Part shown: positions 1-8,227 of the stretch, in pieces
How positions within the stretch are numbered: position 1 is the first letter of the stretch
Layout: each line of letters starts with the position of its first letter
Source: Enterococcus sp. 9D6_DIV0238
Lineage (GTDB): Bacteria > Bacillota > Bacilli > Lactobacillales > Enterococcaceae
DNA: 64,000 nt
Assembly (NCBI RefSeq): GCF_002174455.2
Contig: NZ_CP147246.1
Location: 2,582,001 to 2,646,000 of the forward strand
Reading direction: 5' to 3'
Position numbers and translations under genes: made by a program
The notes under the pieces: model-generated
Databases searched by the model: none
What the model saw: only the letters and a program-made list of their open reading frames with translations
What the model was told of the DNA's origin: nothing

Positions 1-1
1 A

Positions 2-640
2 GATCTTGTCTATGGTCGCGGAGGTCTATTTGATAATCAAGACTGGGGCGTTGGCACAGTTGATAGCCTCAATGAAATGGGGATCAAAACATTTGTTTTA
101 CATTCCTCAGTAACAGGAGGGACATTTGAATCTATTTATGATGATATCGACAATTTAGGAAAAGTCTTTCATGTTAAAGATAAAGCAGAGTCATTTAAAC
201 GTGAACTGAAAGAACGTCAATCAGCGCTTGAAACGAAGCTTAAAAGGATAAAAGAAAAACGTACATTTGCCTATATCCATACCACTGATCCGAACGAACT
301 TTATATTTATCCTGCTCATAATGAGACCTTTTTCAATGATATTTTTACAATGGTCAAACTAGAGAATGTTTTTAAGGATGAAAAGGGAGAAGTAAGTGTT
401 GAAAAATTGATCGAAACAGACCCGGAAGTTCTGATTTTAGCTGACTGGAGCTCGACTAAAGGTGGGATCTCCGGTGAGAAAATGCTTGAAGGGATCATGA
501 ATAATCCTAAGCTTTCAAGCATGCAGGCAATCAAAAATAAACAAGTTTATACTGTCGATTATAACTATATGTTTGGTTATGGCTATCAATCTTTAGATGG
601 GATCGAAAAATTGGCTGATGAAATGTATCCAGAAAAGTAA
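2..640 (+). CDS. ABC transporter substrate-binding protein, iron/siderophore or cobalamin type (5' partial)
   Basis: The reading frame is open from base 2, so the gene begins outside the window and only about 212 C-terminal residues are seen. The fragment has the pattern of helical-backbone (FecB/BtuF/TroA class) binding proteins: an early DLVYGRGGL strand, a long charged helix rich in KRELKERQSALETKLKRIKEK, then a second lobe with 'DPEVLILADW' and 'NKQVYTVDYNY', the usual place where the ligand cleft closes. Such proteins are lipid-anchored outside the membrane and feed a metal chelate to a permease. The lipoprotein signal and partner genes lie off the left edge, so the ligand cannot be named. 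Confidence 0.75.
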   Translation, partial: DLVYGRGGLFDNQDWGVGTVDSLNEMGIKTFVLHSSVTGGTFESIYDDIDNLGKVFHVKDKAESFKRELKERQSALETKLKRIKEKRTFAYIHTTDPNELYIYPAHNETFFNDIFTMVKLENVFKDEKGEVSVEKLIETDPEVLILADWSSTKGGISGEKMLEGIMNNPKLSSMQAIKNKQVYTVDYNYMFGYGYQSLDGIEKLADEMYPEK

Positions 641-776
641 GAAGCGAAAACTCATGGTAAAAACAAAAGAAGGAAGCGGCTATCTTTCCAATCAAAGATG
701 CAATCAACTTAAAGTTTCTCTTATTTGGGAATCAATCTATTTCAAGTAATTTTTTATTGATAAAGATAAAAGTACT

Positions 777-816
777 GGACAATATCAGAGCAACTCTGAT
801 GCTGTCCTTTTTTTCT
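777..816 (+). terminator. Rho-independent terminator after the binding-protein gene
   Basis: GGACA and TATCAGAG on the left pair with CTCTGAT and TGTCC on the right across a three-base loop, followed by a long T run. It lies about 135 bases after the stop at 640 and separates that transcription unit from the phn operon. Confidence 0.8.
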
Positions 817-1039
817 TTATTGCCTTTTAATTTTGGAGAATGTTCGTGTTTTTCAGAAAAAAAGATGAGAAGTAAAAAAACAAAAATTGAAAAAGAAGGC
901 TAGAATATTATCGGATTTATGCTATACTAAATTTAGTTTTGGATGATCATATTATGAGAGAAACAGTGAAAATTACTGAAAAGAAGATTTGCTGCAGTCC
1001 ATGACGATTTAGTGATGATTACGAAGTGAAAATTGAAAA

Positions 1040-1078
1040 TTTACACAATCTTTACGTCGTTATTATCAGAAGTTTACA
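1040..1078 (+). promoter_or_regulatory. Pho-box-like direct repeats
   Basis: Four hexamers lie at an exact 11-base period: TTTACA (1040), TTTACG (1051), ATTATC (1062), TTTACA (1073). Three match the TT(A/T)ACA-type half-sites that PhoP binds in tandem in Firmicutes; the third is degenerate. The last hexamer could also serve as a -35, with a weak TATAGC -10 at 1097. The site lies directly before a phosphonate-type transporter operon, which fits phosphate-starvation control. PhoP binding is inferred. Confidence 0.6.
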
Positions 1079-1097
1079 CCATTAAACTAGAATGAAT

Positions 1098-1132
1098 ATA
1101 GCTAAAATAGAAAAAACATTCGTTTTAGCTAT
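1098..1132 (+). promoter_or_regulatory. Leader stem-loop before phnD
   Basis: ATAGCTAAAA (1098-1107) pairs perfectly with TTTTAGCTAT (1123-1132) around a 15-base loop. No long T run follows, so this is probably an mRNA leader hairpin and not a terminator. It ends about 12 bases before the phnD Shine-Dalgarno and may affect stability or translation. Confidence 0.4.
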
Positions 1133-1157
1133 GCCAAGATGCGAAAGGATGGAAAGA

Positions 1158-2087
1158 GTGAAAAAGAGAACGAAATTGTTAGGGTTATTATCAGTGATCG
1201 GTTTAAGTATCGGTTTACTTACAGGATGCGGTTCATCGGGCGATAAAAAGGCTGCTGATGATACTAAACCATTAGAACTGCAATTTGTACCGACAAATAA
1301 CGATGGCTCAATGGAGGCTAAAGCGAAACCTTTCGCAAAATATTTATCAGACAAATTAGGTCGAGATGTCAATGTTACGTTAGCGACTGACTACTCTACG
1401 ATCGTTGAAGCGATGGCTTCAGGTAAAGTCGATATCGGGATCATGCCGCCGTCAGCATATGTTCAGGCGCGTAATCAAAAAGCAGCAACAGCGATTTTAT
1501 CTTCTGAATTAGGTGCGTATAATCGTGAAACAGGCAAGCCGGAAGATGGCAAATTATCTGGTACGTTCAAGGGAGAAATTTTAGTTAGAGCGGATAGTGG
1601 TATTGATTCATTGAAAGATTTGAAAGGTAAAAAAATCGCTACCTTGAGTCCAAACTCAGCAAGCGGCTATATTTACCCTGTTGTTGAGATGAAAGAAGCT
1701 GGGATCGATCCAACGAAAGATGTTACTTTGACAACAGTCAATGATATTCCAAGTGAAATCACAGCTGTTTTGAACGGCCAGCAGGATGCTTGTTTTGTGT
1801 TTGAAGGAGCTCGTAATGTATTTGCTTCAAAATTTGAAAAAGATGATCTATTCAAAGAGTTGAACGTCCTTTACTTAACTGAAGGGGATATTCCGAATGA
1901 CGCGATCGCTGTTCAGCCAAACATGGATAAAGATCTTCAGGCAAAAGTCAAAGAAACGTTCTTAGCAATGTCAGAAGACGAAGAAGGCTCTGAAGCGATG
2001 GCAATGTGGGGACATAAAGGCTATGTAGAAGCAGATGACAAAAACTACGATACTGTTGAAGAATATACGGAAAAAGCAGCGGAGTAA
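1158..2087 (+). CDS. phnD: PhnD-family phosphonate/phosphate-ester binding lipoprotein
   Basis: This is the extracellular binding protein of a phosphonate-class ABC importer, 309 residues from the GTG at 1158. That start is chosen because AAAGGA lies 8 bases upstream and it gives a clean signal peptide with lipobox LLTGC (Cys24); in-frame ATGs at 1092 and 1149 would add a non-signal extension. The mature part has PhnD/PtxB hallmarks: 'FVPTNNDGSMEAKAKPFAK', 'MASGKVDIGIMPPSAYV', and the SPNSASGY segment that in PhnD proteins forms the phosphonate pocket. phnC and two phnE genes follow. The true ligand (phosphonate, phosphite or a phosphate ester) cannot be read from sequence. Confidence 0.88.
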   Translation: MKKRTKLLGLLSVIGLSIGLLTGCGSSGDKKAADDTKPLELQFVPTNNDGSMEAKAKPFAKYLSDKLGRDVNVTLATDYSTIVEAMASGKVDIGIMPPSAYVQARNQKAATAILSSELGAYNRETGKPEDGKLSGTFKGEILVRADSGIDSLKDLKGKKIATLSPNSASGYIYPVVEMKEAGIDPTKDVTLTTVNDIPSEITAVLNGQQDACFVFEGARNVFASKFEKDDLFKELNVLYLTEGDIPNDAIAVQPNMDKDLQAKVKETFLAMSEDEEGSEAMAMWGHKGYVEADDKNYDTVEEYTEKAAE

Positions 2088-2215
2088 ATTGAGTGTACAT
2101 GAAAGAGTAAAGATCAAGTGGATGAGATAAAAGCTATAGAAGTCAGGCGCTCTGTTATTATTTATTGTATGATAAGACCGCGGCTTCTGCTTTTTCTCGC
2201 TATTTTTTGAGTTTG

Positions 2216-2256
2216 GAGCGTGCACAAAAGTTTGTATGTACTTTTGGACGACGCTC
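2216..2256 (+). terminator. Attenuator-like hairpin between phnD and phnC
   Basis: GAGCGT (2216-2221) pairs with ACGCTC (2251-2256), with an inner CAAAAGT/ACTTTTG stem, followed by TTTT and a T-rich stretch, about 30 bases before the phnC start. A partial terminator after the binding-protein gene would make more binding protein than transporter, as is common in ABC operons. Confidence 0.55.
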
Positions 2257-2287
2257 TTTTCTATTTTTTATATCAAAAGGAGAAATC

Positions 2288-3055
2288 ATGATTCAGTTTG
2301 AAAATGTTACAAAAACCTATAGCAACGGTGTTAAAGGATTGAAAAATATCAATTTAACGATCAAAGATGGCGAGTTTGTTTCTGTTATTGGCTTAAGTGG
2401 AGCTGGAAAGAGTACATTACTGCGTTCGATCAATCGTTTGAATGAAATCACAGAAGGAAATATCCTGATCGATGGAACATCGATCACAAAGGCCAATAAG
2501 CGAAATCTACGAAAAATAAGAAGAAACATTGGCATGATCTTTCAGCATTTTAACTTAGTTAAGAAAAGTTCTGTACAAAAAAACGTTATTTCTGGACGTT
2601 TAGGTTATTATTCGACATTCAAGAGTATTTTCGGGATCTTTTCAGCAGATGATTATGCGCTGGTAGAAGATGCTTTAGGACGTGTTGGCTTAGCCGATAA
2701 GTTACATTCAAGAAGTGATGAGCTTAGTGGTGGACAACAACAGCGAGTGTCGATCGCTCGGACATTGGTACAGCAAGCATCGATCATTTTAGCCGATGAG
2801 CCTGTGGCATCTCTTGATCCGATCACTACCCAAAAAATCATGAAAGATTTGAAGAAAATCAATCAGGAATTGAATCATACAGTTGTGATCAATCTTCACT
2901 CAGTTGATTTGGCGCGTGAATTTTCAAGCCGGATCATTGGATTGCGGGATGGTGAGGTCGTGTTTGATGGAACAGCTGCTGAAGCAACAGATGAAGTACT
3001 CACGAGCATTTATGGGGCAGATATTTTGAAACAAACTGAAGGTGTACAAGAATGA
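2288..3055 (+). CDS. phnC: Phosphonate-type ABC transporter ATP-binding protein
   Basis: This is the cytoplasmic ATPase of the importer, 255 residues. The ATG at 2288 is preceded by AAAGGAGA at good spacing; the frame is open further upstream but that part would span the hairpin at 2216-2256. Walker A is GLSGAGKST (about residues 35-43), a Q-loop follows ('MIFQHFN'), the signature is LSGGQQQRV and Walker B is [13 protein letters not shown]. An insertion with '[13 protein letters not shown]' after the Q-loop is typical of PhnC. Its ATGA overlaps the start of the first phnE gene, indicating translational coupling. Confidence 0.92.
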   Translation: MIQFENVTKTYSNGVKGLKNINLTIKDGEFVSVIGLSGAGKSTLLRSINRLNEITEGNILIDGTSITKANKRNLRKIRRNIGMIFQHFNLVKKSSVQKNVISGRLGYYSTFKSIFGIFSADDYALVEDALGRVGLADKLHSRSDELSGGQQQRVSIARTLVQQASIILADEPVASLDPITTQKIMKDLKKINQELNHTVVINLHSVDLAREFSSRIIGLRDGEVVFDGTAAEATDEVLTSIYGADILKQTEGVQE

Positions 3056-3831
3056 AGCTGAAAGATACGATCCATCGAAATTTATATAAGCACTTATTTA
3101 TTTTAGCTTTAGTCTTGATTTGTGTGTATTCTAGTGCTCGTGTCACAGGGGCTCAAATGGCTGATGTCTTCAATAATCTGGATCAAATGGGGCTTTTCCT
3201 ACAGCGTTTTCTTCGTCCAGACTGGAGCTATCTTCCAAAGCTTGTTGAACCTATGCTGAAAACGATCAAAATGTCTGTTGTAGGAACGACGATCGGTGTG
3301 ATTTTTGCTGTTCCGTTTGCTTTTCTAGCGACAACAGTTGTTACTAGAAATTTCTTTTTTACAACGATTATCCGTTTTTTGATGAGTATTGTTCGGACGA
3401 TCCCCAATCTTTTACTGGCGGCGCTATTTGTTGCAATGTTTGGGATCGGAGAGTTTACAGGTGTGCTGACGATAGCAGTCTTTACTTTTGGTATGGTTTC
3501 CCAATTAGTCTATGAGGCGATCGAGACGATCGATCATGGTCCGATCGAAGCAGCTGAATCAGTTGGTGCAACTAAAACGCAGGTTGCTTTTTGGTCGATT
3601 GCACCGCAGATCACACACCAGATCGCCAGCTATTCATTGTATGCTTTTGAAGTGAATATTCGTGCGTCAACGATCCTTGGTTATGTTGGTGCGGGGGGAA
3701 TTGGTGTGATTTTGAATTCTTCATTAAGTTTGATGCGTTATGACCGTGTGTCGATCATCATTTTATCTATTTTAGTCGTTGTGATCACGATCGACTGGAT
3801 CAGTGAAATCATCAGAAAGAGGTTGGTGTAA
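3052..3831 (+). CDS. phnE: Phosphonate-type ABC permease, first subunit
   Basis: A 259-residue integral membrane protein of the PhnE family with about six hydrophobic segments. The conserved EAA loop that contacts the ATPase reads '[21 protein letters not shown]' in part (around residues 165-185), followed by '[14 protein letters not shown]', a strongly conserved PhnE segment. Its ATG overlaps the phnC stop and its stop overlaps the next start (TAATG), so the three genes are tightly coupled. Paired PhnE proteins presumably form a heterodimeric channel. Confidence 0.9.
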   Translation: MKLKDTIHRNLYKHLFILALVLICVYSSARVTGAQMADVFNNLDQMGLFLQRFLRPDWSYLPKLVEPMLKTIKMSVVGTTIGVIFAVPFAFLATTVVTRNFFFTTIIRFLMSIVRTIPNLLLAALFVAMFGIGEFTGVLTIAVFTFGMVSQLVYEAIETIDHGPIEAAESVGATKTQVAFWSIAPQITHQIASYSLYAFEVNIRASTILGYVGAGGIGVILNSSLSLMRYDRVSIIILSILVVVITIDWISEIIRKRLV

Positions 3832-4610
3832 TGAGCATAAATAGAAAAGTAAAACGCTATATGCCGATCCTGATTGTTTTGGCGATCATTCTTTATTCTG
3901 CTGTAGGCATTGACTATTCAGAAGCAGGAAACATGTCATTTGATATGGTGAAATCAGTTTTAACGGGATTGTTTCAGCCGGATTGGGCGTATGTGTATGA
4001 TGGCAGCGGTGAAGATTTAGTGAGCTTGATGCTTTTGACGATCGGGATCGCCTTTTTAGGAACGGTGATTGCTACGATTTTAGCTTTACCATTGACATTT
4101 ATCAGTGCACATAACCTATGGAAATCGAATACGATCATTTCTAAAATCGGGAAGTTTATCTGTAATGTTCTTCGAGCATTTCCAGAACTGGTTTATGCGA
4201 TCATTTTCGTGAAAATGGTGGGACCAGGACCTTTTGCGGGTGTTTTAGCGATCGGTGTCCACCAAATTGGGATGTTGGGTAAATTGTATACAGAAGAAAT
4301 CGAATCGATGGATGAAGCGCCTGTAGAATCGATGACAGCGGTTGGCGCCAATTTCTGGCAAACCATGTTTTATGCACGCTTACCGCAATTGATTCCGACG
4401 TTTCTATCATTAGCGTTGAATCATTTTGAAATAGCTGTACGTAGTGCTGCGACTCTTGGATTGGTTGGTGCAGGAGGAATCGGTGCACCAATGATTTTTG
4501 CGATTCAATCAAGAGCGTGGGATAAAGTTGGGATCATTTTGTTCGGCATCATTATTACGGTCTTTCTGATCGATGCAGTGACTGGCTATTTACGCAAAAA
4601 ATTACAATGA
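3831..4610 (+). CDS. phnE: Phosphonate-type ABC permease, second subunit
   Basis: The second PhnE-family membrane protein is also 259 residues and is clearly paralogous to its upstream neighbour. It carries an EAA loop ('VESMTAVGANFWQTMFYAR') and the segment 'ATLGLVGAGGIGAPMIF'. The start overlaps the stop of the first permease gene by one base. Two PhnE genes per operon are usual in Firmicute phosphonate-type transporters. No C-P lyase or phosphonatase gene follows; phosphatase genes follow instead. Confidence 0.9.
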   Translation: MSINRKVKRYMPILIVLAIILYSAVGIDYSEAGNMSFDMVKSVLTGLFQPDWAYVYDGSGEDLVSLMLLTIGIAFLGTVIATILALPLTFISAHNLWKSNTIISKIGKFICNVLRAFPELVYAIIFVKMVGPGPFAGVLAIGVHQIGMLGKLYTEEIESMDEAPVESMTAVGANFWQTMFYARLPQLIPTFLSLALNHFEIAVRSAATLGLVGAGGIGAPMIFAIQSRAWDKVGIILFGIIITVFLIDAVTGYLRKKLQ

Positions 4611-4626
4611 CTCGTGAGGGTAGAAA

Positions 4627-5817
4627 ATGACAGAATTAACAATTTTAGGTACGACAGACATCCACGGTTTTCTGACAGAGGCTGAAAGTGAGAGCGGAGT
4701 TTGCTCTCTTTCAGCAATTGCTGAAAATTTTGACGCCCCCATTTTGATCGATAATGGGGATTTTTTAGTAGGGAGTCCGCAATCGACTTTTTTTAATACT
4801 ACAAAAATGATTTCTCCATTAATCGAGTTGGCTAATAAAGTTGGCTTTGATGTAATGGTGCCGGGAAATCATGATTTTGACTATGGACTTGATTTTTTGG
4901 TTCGTCAGGCGGCAGCTTTTAAAGGAAAGTATGTGTGTGCAAATGTACTGGGTTTAGATGACCATTTGATTTTTGATCCGTACGCAATTTTGGAACGAAG
5001 CCAGTTAAAAATTGGTGTGATCGGTGTGATAACAAGCGCTATGCCTCAAATTTCAGACTATGATCGAATAAAGGGAGTAAAATTCCTCGATGTCATCGAA
5101 ACGTTAAACAAATGGGTGCCGATCGTACGAGAAAAAGTTGATGTGCTCGTCGTTAGCTATCATGGCGGAATCGAACGTGATATGATGACTGGTGCATCGA
5201 CACAGTATGATACTGGTGAGGATCAGACATATCGTATCATTGATGAGGTCAATGGGATCGACGGCCTGATATGCGGGCATCAGCATCGAACAAACGCAGG
5301 GATCACGAATGATACAGCGTTTGTCCAGCCAGGCTATCGTGGCAATTATGTTGGAGAATTATCATTCTCTGTTCAACATCGTCAAATTATCAACAAACAG
5401 GCACAACTGATCGCTACTCGAGAATATCCGCCAGCAGAGTGCCAAGTATACGATGAAAAAGCCTATCAGCTCTGGCTGCAGCAAAAATTAAATCTAGGTG
5501 AATTAGATCGCTATTTAAGAAAAAGGGTACCGAATACCTTTTACTCTATTAAACTTCAGGATGAAACAATTGGCGGATTTTTACAGAGCTTTAAACCACC
5601 GTATACATTATCTACTTATCATATCTCAAAAGAAGAGCTGAAAGAATATTTGCAGCATGAAGGCATTTGCGGTATAGACGAACATGAAGGACAAATTGAT
5701 CCAGAACAACAGGACTATCGCATCACAACTAATACAGCAATATTTCCAAAGTATCGCTTAGAAACAAATTATATTTACAATGTTTTCGACGAGTATCTTT
5801 CATTTATCAGTCAATAA
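4627..5817 (+). CDS. Metallophosphoesterase, 5'-nucleotidase-like, cytoplasmic
   Basis: The 396-residue protein has all calcineurin-type metal motifs: 'TTDIHGF' near residue 10, 'IDNGDFLVGS' (about 41-50), 'PGNHDFDYG' (about 77-85), 'VSYHGGIERD' (about 176) and 'GHQHRT' (about 217). The family hydrolyses phosphomonoesters or phosphodiesters such as nucleotides or 2',3'-cyclic nucleotides. There is no signal peptide, unlike secreted 5'-nucleotidases, so it should act inside the cell. The C-terminal 150 residues do not show a standard 5'-nucleotidase substrate domain. It starts 16 bases after the permease and is probably co-transcribed, so it may process what the transporter imports. Confidence 0.82.
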   Translation: MTELTILGTTDIHGFLTEAESESGVCSLSAIAENFDAPILIDNGDFLVGSPQSTFFNTTKMISPLIELANKVGFDVMVPGNHDFDYGLDFLVRQAAAFKGKYVCANVLGLDDHLIFDPYAILERSQLKIGVIGVITSAMPQISDYDRIKGVKFLDVIETLNKWVPIVREKVDVLVVSYHGGIERDMMTGASTQYDTGEDQTYRIIDEVNGIDGLICGHQHRTNAGITNDTAFVQPGYRGNYVGELSFSVQHRQIINKQAQLIATREYPPAECQVYDEKAYQLWLQQKLNLGELDRYLRKRVPNTFYSIKLQDETIGGFLQSFKPPYTLSTYHISKEELKEYLQHEGICGIDEHEGQIDPEQQDYRITTNTAIFPKYRLETNYIYNVFDEYLSFISQ

Positions 5818-5854
5818 TTGAAAGAATCAAAAGCTACTAGAAAGGAGAAGGTAT

Positions 5855-7384
5855 GTGAAACAACAAATGAATATTTATTATACATCTGACGTCCATGGTT
5901 ATTTGTTTCCTACGAATTACGCGGATACAGAAGATCGCCCGATGGGGTTATTAAAATGTATTCCTGATTTTCAAAAGGATGAAAATACCTTGATCATTGA
6001 TGGCGGAGATATGCTGCAAGGTTCAGCATTAGCGTCCTATTGTCAAGCACATCCCGAAGAAGGATTTCCGCAAGCAACTGTTTTAAATCAGGCAGGGTAT
6101 GATTTTGTGACGTTAGGAAACCATGACGTCAACTTTGGCACAGCTTATTTATATCACTATTTAGAACAATTGAATGCCGCTTGTATCTGCGAAAATATAC
6201 TTGACCGAAAAACACAAAGTAAAAAATACCCGTGGACAGTTAAAACATTAGAAAACGGCATGAAAATTGGCATCGTAGGTGTGGTTACGGATTATATCAA
6301 CGTCTGGGAAAAAGAAGAGAATATCGAGGATATTTTGATCACTGATCCTTTTGAAGCGGCAAAACAGGCATTAGCTGAAATGAAAGAACAAGCACTCGAT
6401 TTGACGATTTGCGTCTACCATGGCGGCTTTGAGCGTGATGTAAAGTCGGGGAAACAATTGTCTATAACGACTGAGAACATTGGCTATAAAATCTGTGAAC
6501 AGCTCGATTTTGATCTTTTATTGACTGGACATCAGCATCTGTTGATCGAAGGCCAGATTTTACATGGGACCTATATTGTTCAGCCTTCTGCTAATGCATT
6601 GAATTATGCAGCGATCACTGTTGAAAAAAAAGAGGGTGCTTTACAAATAGCATCGATTGTCGGGAAACCAAGTGAACAGCCGCAAGCAGATACTTTTGAA
6701 CTGTTACAGCCTGTGGAACAAAAAGTCCAACAATGGCTGGATGAATCGATCGGGTCACTGGATAAAGAAGCCTTAGCAGATGAAAAACTAGCGATAGCAC
6801 TTCACGGCAGTCCTGTTGTTGAGCTGATCGGTGCTGTTCAACTTCAAGCCAGTCAAGCACAGATTACGGTTGTTTCTTTAGCAAATACATCACCAGGATT
6901 TCACCAAGAAGTGACGATGAGAGATGTTATTGCTACGTATCCTTATACGAATCATCTAATCACATTAAAGATCACAGGTGCACAATTAAAGCAGGTGATA
7001 GAGAAAAATGCCGATTACTTTGCTTTAGATGAACAAAATAACATCAATATTTCTCAAAGATATCTATATCCAAAAATTGAACATTACCACTATGATTTTT
7101 TTGTTGGAGTAGAATATGAAATCGACCTTTGTCAAAAAGCGGGAGAGCGCTTAGCTGCTTTAACGTATCAGGGAACCCCTGTTGAAGATCAGGAGAAGTT
7201 TACGATTTCATTGAGTGATTATCGAGCAAGCGGAGGCGGTGGTTTTTCGACGTACCAAGACTGTCCGGTTGTTGATGAGGGAGCAAAAGAAATCGTTGAA
7301 TTGATCGTGGAATACATTCGTTCTTCAGAAAAAATAGTAGTACCCAATCGATTGAAGTATAAAATTAGTAGCTCCTGTGAATGA
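5855..7384 (+). CDS. Bifunctional metallophosphatase/5'-nucleotidase-family protein, cytoplasmic
   Basis: A 509-residue protein starting with GTG at 5855 after a strong AAAGGAGAAGG; the ATG two bases earlier is out of frame and stops at once. The N-terminal metallophosphoesterase domain has 'SDVHGYLF', 'DGGDMLQGSA', 'LGNHDVNFG', 'CVYHGGFERD' and 'TGHQHLL'. The C-terminal half (about 310-490) is a recognisable 5'-nucleotidase substrate domain, with 'VSLANTSPGFH', 'YPYTNHLITLKITG' and 'SLSDYRASGGGGF'. No signal peptide is present. It is a longer paralogue of the preceding gene and ends the phn transcription unit at the terminator downstream. Confidence 0.85.
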   Translation: MKQQMNIYYTSDVHGYLFPTNYADTEDRPMGLLKCIPDFQKDENTLIIDGGDMLQGSALASYCQAHPEEGFPQATVLNQAGYDFVTLGNHDVNFGTAYLYHYLEQLNAACICENILDRKTQSKKYPWTVKTLENGMKIGIVGVVTDYINVWEKEENIEDILITDPFEAAKQALAEMKEQALDLTICVYHGGFERDVKSGKQLSITTENIGYKICEQLDFDLLLTGHQHLLIEGQILHGTYIVQPSANALNYAAITVEKKEGALQIASIVGKPSEQPQADTFELLQPVEQKVQQWLDESIGSLDKEALADEKLAIALHGSPVVELIGAVQLQASQAQITVVSLANTSPGFHQEVTMRDVIATYPYTNHLITLKITGAQLKQVIEKNADYFALDEQNNINISQRYLYPKIEHYHYDFFVGVEYEIDLCQKAGERLAALTYQGTPVEDQEKFTISLSDYRASGGGGFSTYQDCPVVDEGAKEIVELIVEYIRSSEKIVVPNRLKYKISSSCE

Positions 7385-7412
7385 GCAAGAGTTCAAAAAA
7401 GAACAAGCAAAC

Positions 7413-7452
7413 TAAAAAAAACGCAAAAGGTTTTGGCCTTTTGCGTTTTTTA
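7413..7452. terminator. Bidirectional terminator between the phn operon and the LysM gene
   Basis: AACGCAAAAGG pairs with CCTTTTGCGTT around a short TTTTGG loop, with an A run on the left and a T run on the right, so it can stop transcripts from both converging genes. Confidence 0.88.
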
Positions 7453-7476
7453 TTGTCACAGAGTTATGTAGGAAAA

Positions 7477-7989
7477 TTATTGTAATGAGAGTACCTGCCC
7501 AATGTAGACAGTTGCGTCAGTTAGATTATTTTTAGCCATCAAATCTTGAAGAGAAATGTTATTTTTCTCAGCGATCACAGAAAGTGTATCACCTGATTGA
7601 ACAGTATACGTCGTTGCAGCAGGTTCAGCAACATGAGTAGTCGTTTCAGATGATGGTGTTGTCTGATCTGCAGTGTGTGTGGAATCTACTGTAGTCGAAC
7701 TTGATTGCTCTGATTGACTTTCTTGAGTTGAGCTTGGTCGTGTCAAAACATTTTGTTCTGTCTCTTCAGAGACAGGTGTCTGTTTGTTTGTTTCTTGATC
7801 AAGCTGGCTGACTTTCTTTTCAATGTTATTGAATCGTTCTTCATTTTTGGTATTTTCCTGCGTATTCATAAACAACAAACTACCCAGTGCCAGCGTATTG
7901 ATAAATAATAATAAAATAACAATGATCATCCACGATTTTGGTGTAGAAGCTGGTCGTGTTTGTTTGCGTCGAGAGTATTCTTCTTCCAA
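7477..7989 (-). CDS. Membrane-anchored LysM-domain protein
   Basis: The 170-residue protein has a basic cytoplasmic N-terminus, one membrane helix (about residues 21-41, 'MIIVILLLFINTLALGSLLF'), a short coiled-coil-like segment, and a Ser/Thr/Gln-rich linker typical of wall-spanning regions. The C-terminal LysM module (about 127-170) contains 'TYTVQSGDTLSVIAEKNNIS' and 'VYIGQVLSL'. LysM binds the glycan of peptidoglycan, so the protein probably tethers membrane and wall. There is no catalytic domain. An extended -10 (TGATATACT, complement near 8050-8060) is a possible promoter. Confidence 0.85.
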   Translation of the reverse strand: MEEEYSRRKQTRPASTPKSWMIIVILLLFINTLALGSLLFMNTQENTKNEERFNNIEKKVSQLDQETNKQTPVSEETEQNVLTRPSSTQESQSEQSSSTTVDSTHTADQTTPSSETTTHVAEPAATTYTVQSGDTLSVIAEKNNISLQDLMAKNNLTDATVYIGQVLSLQ

Positions 7990-8227
7990 GTTATTTTCAT
8001 TCCTTTCGTCATTGATTTAATTGAAAAGCCTAAAATAAAGCAATAATAGTATATCATACAATTAGGGCAGGCTCAAAGTAGATTTTTTAGACGAATGAAA
8101 TAGCGGATAAAAGAGAGTTGATCAATAAAATAAAAAAACAACTTATTGTGAAAAAATACAAATTATTTTGAAATATAGTTTTGTATTATGCTGGTTTATT
8201 TATTTTTATTGTATATTCTTCTTTTAA

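Larger units (their letters stand above)
641..1157 (+). other. Gene-free leader region upstream of phnD
   Basis: The region holds the terminator at 777-816, a possible extended -10 promoter (TG-C-TATACT, 920-928), the four-repeat Pho-box-like element at 1040-1078, and a 10-bp stem (1098-1107 with 1123-1132) just upstream of the phnD ribosome binding site. I see no coding sequence in it. Confidence 0.6.

Noticed and set aside
1092..1157. Upstream ATG starts for phnD
   Set aside because: They would put a non-signal segment before a good lipoprotein signal and fall inside the leader hairpin; the GTG at 1158 has the ribosome site.
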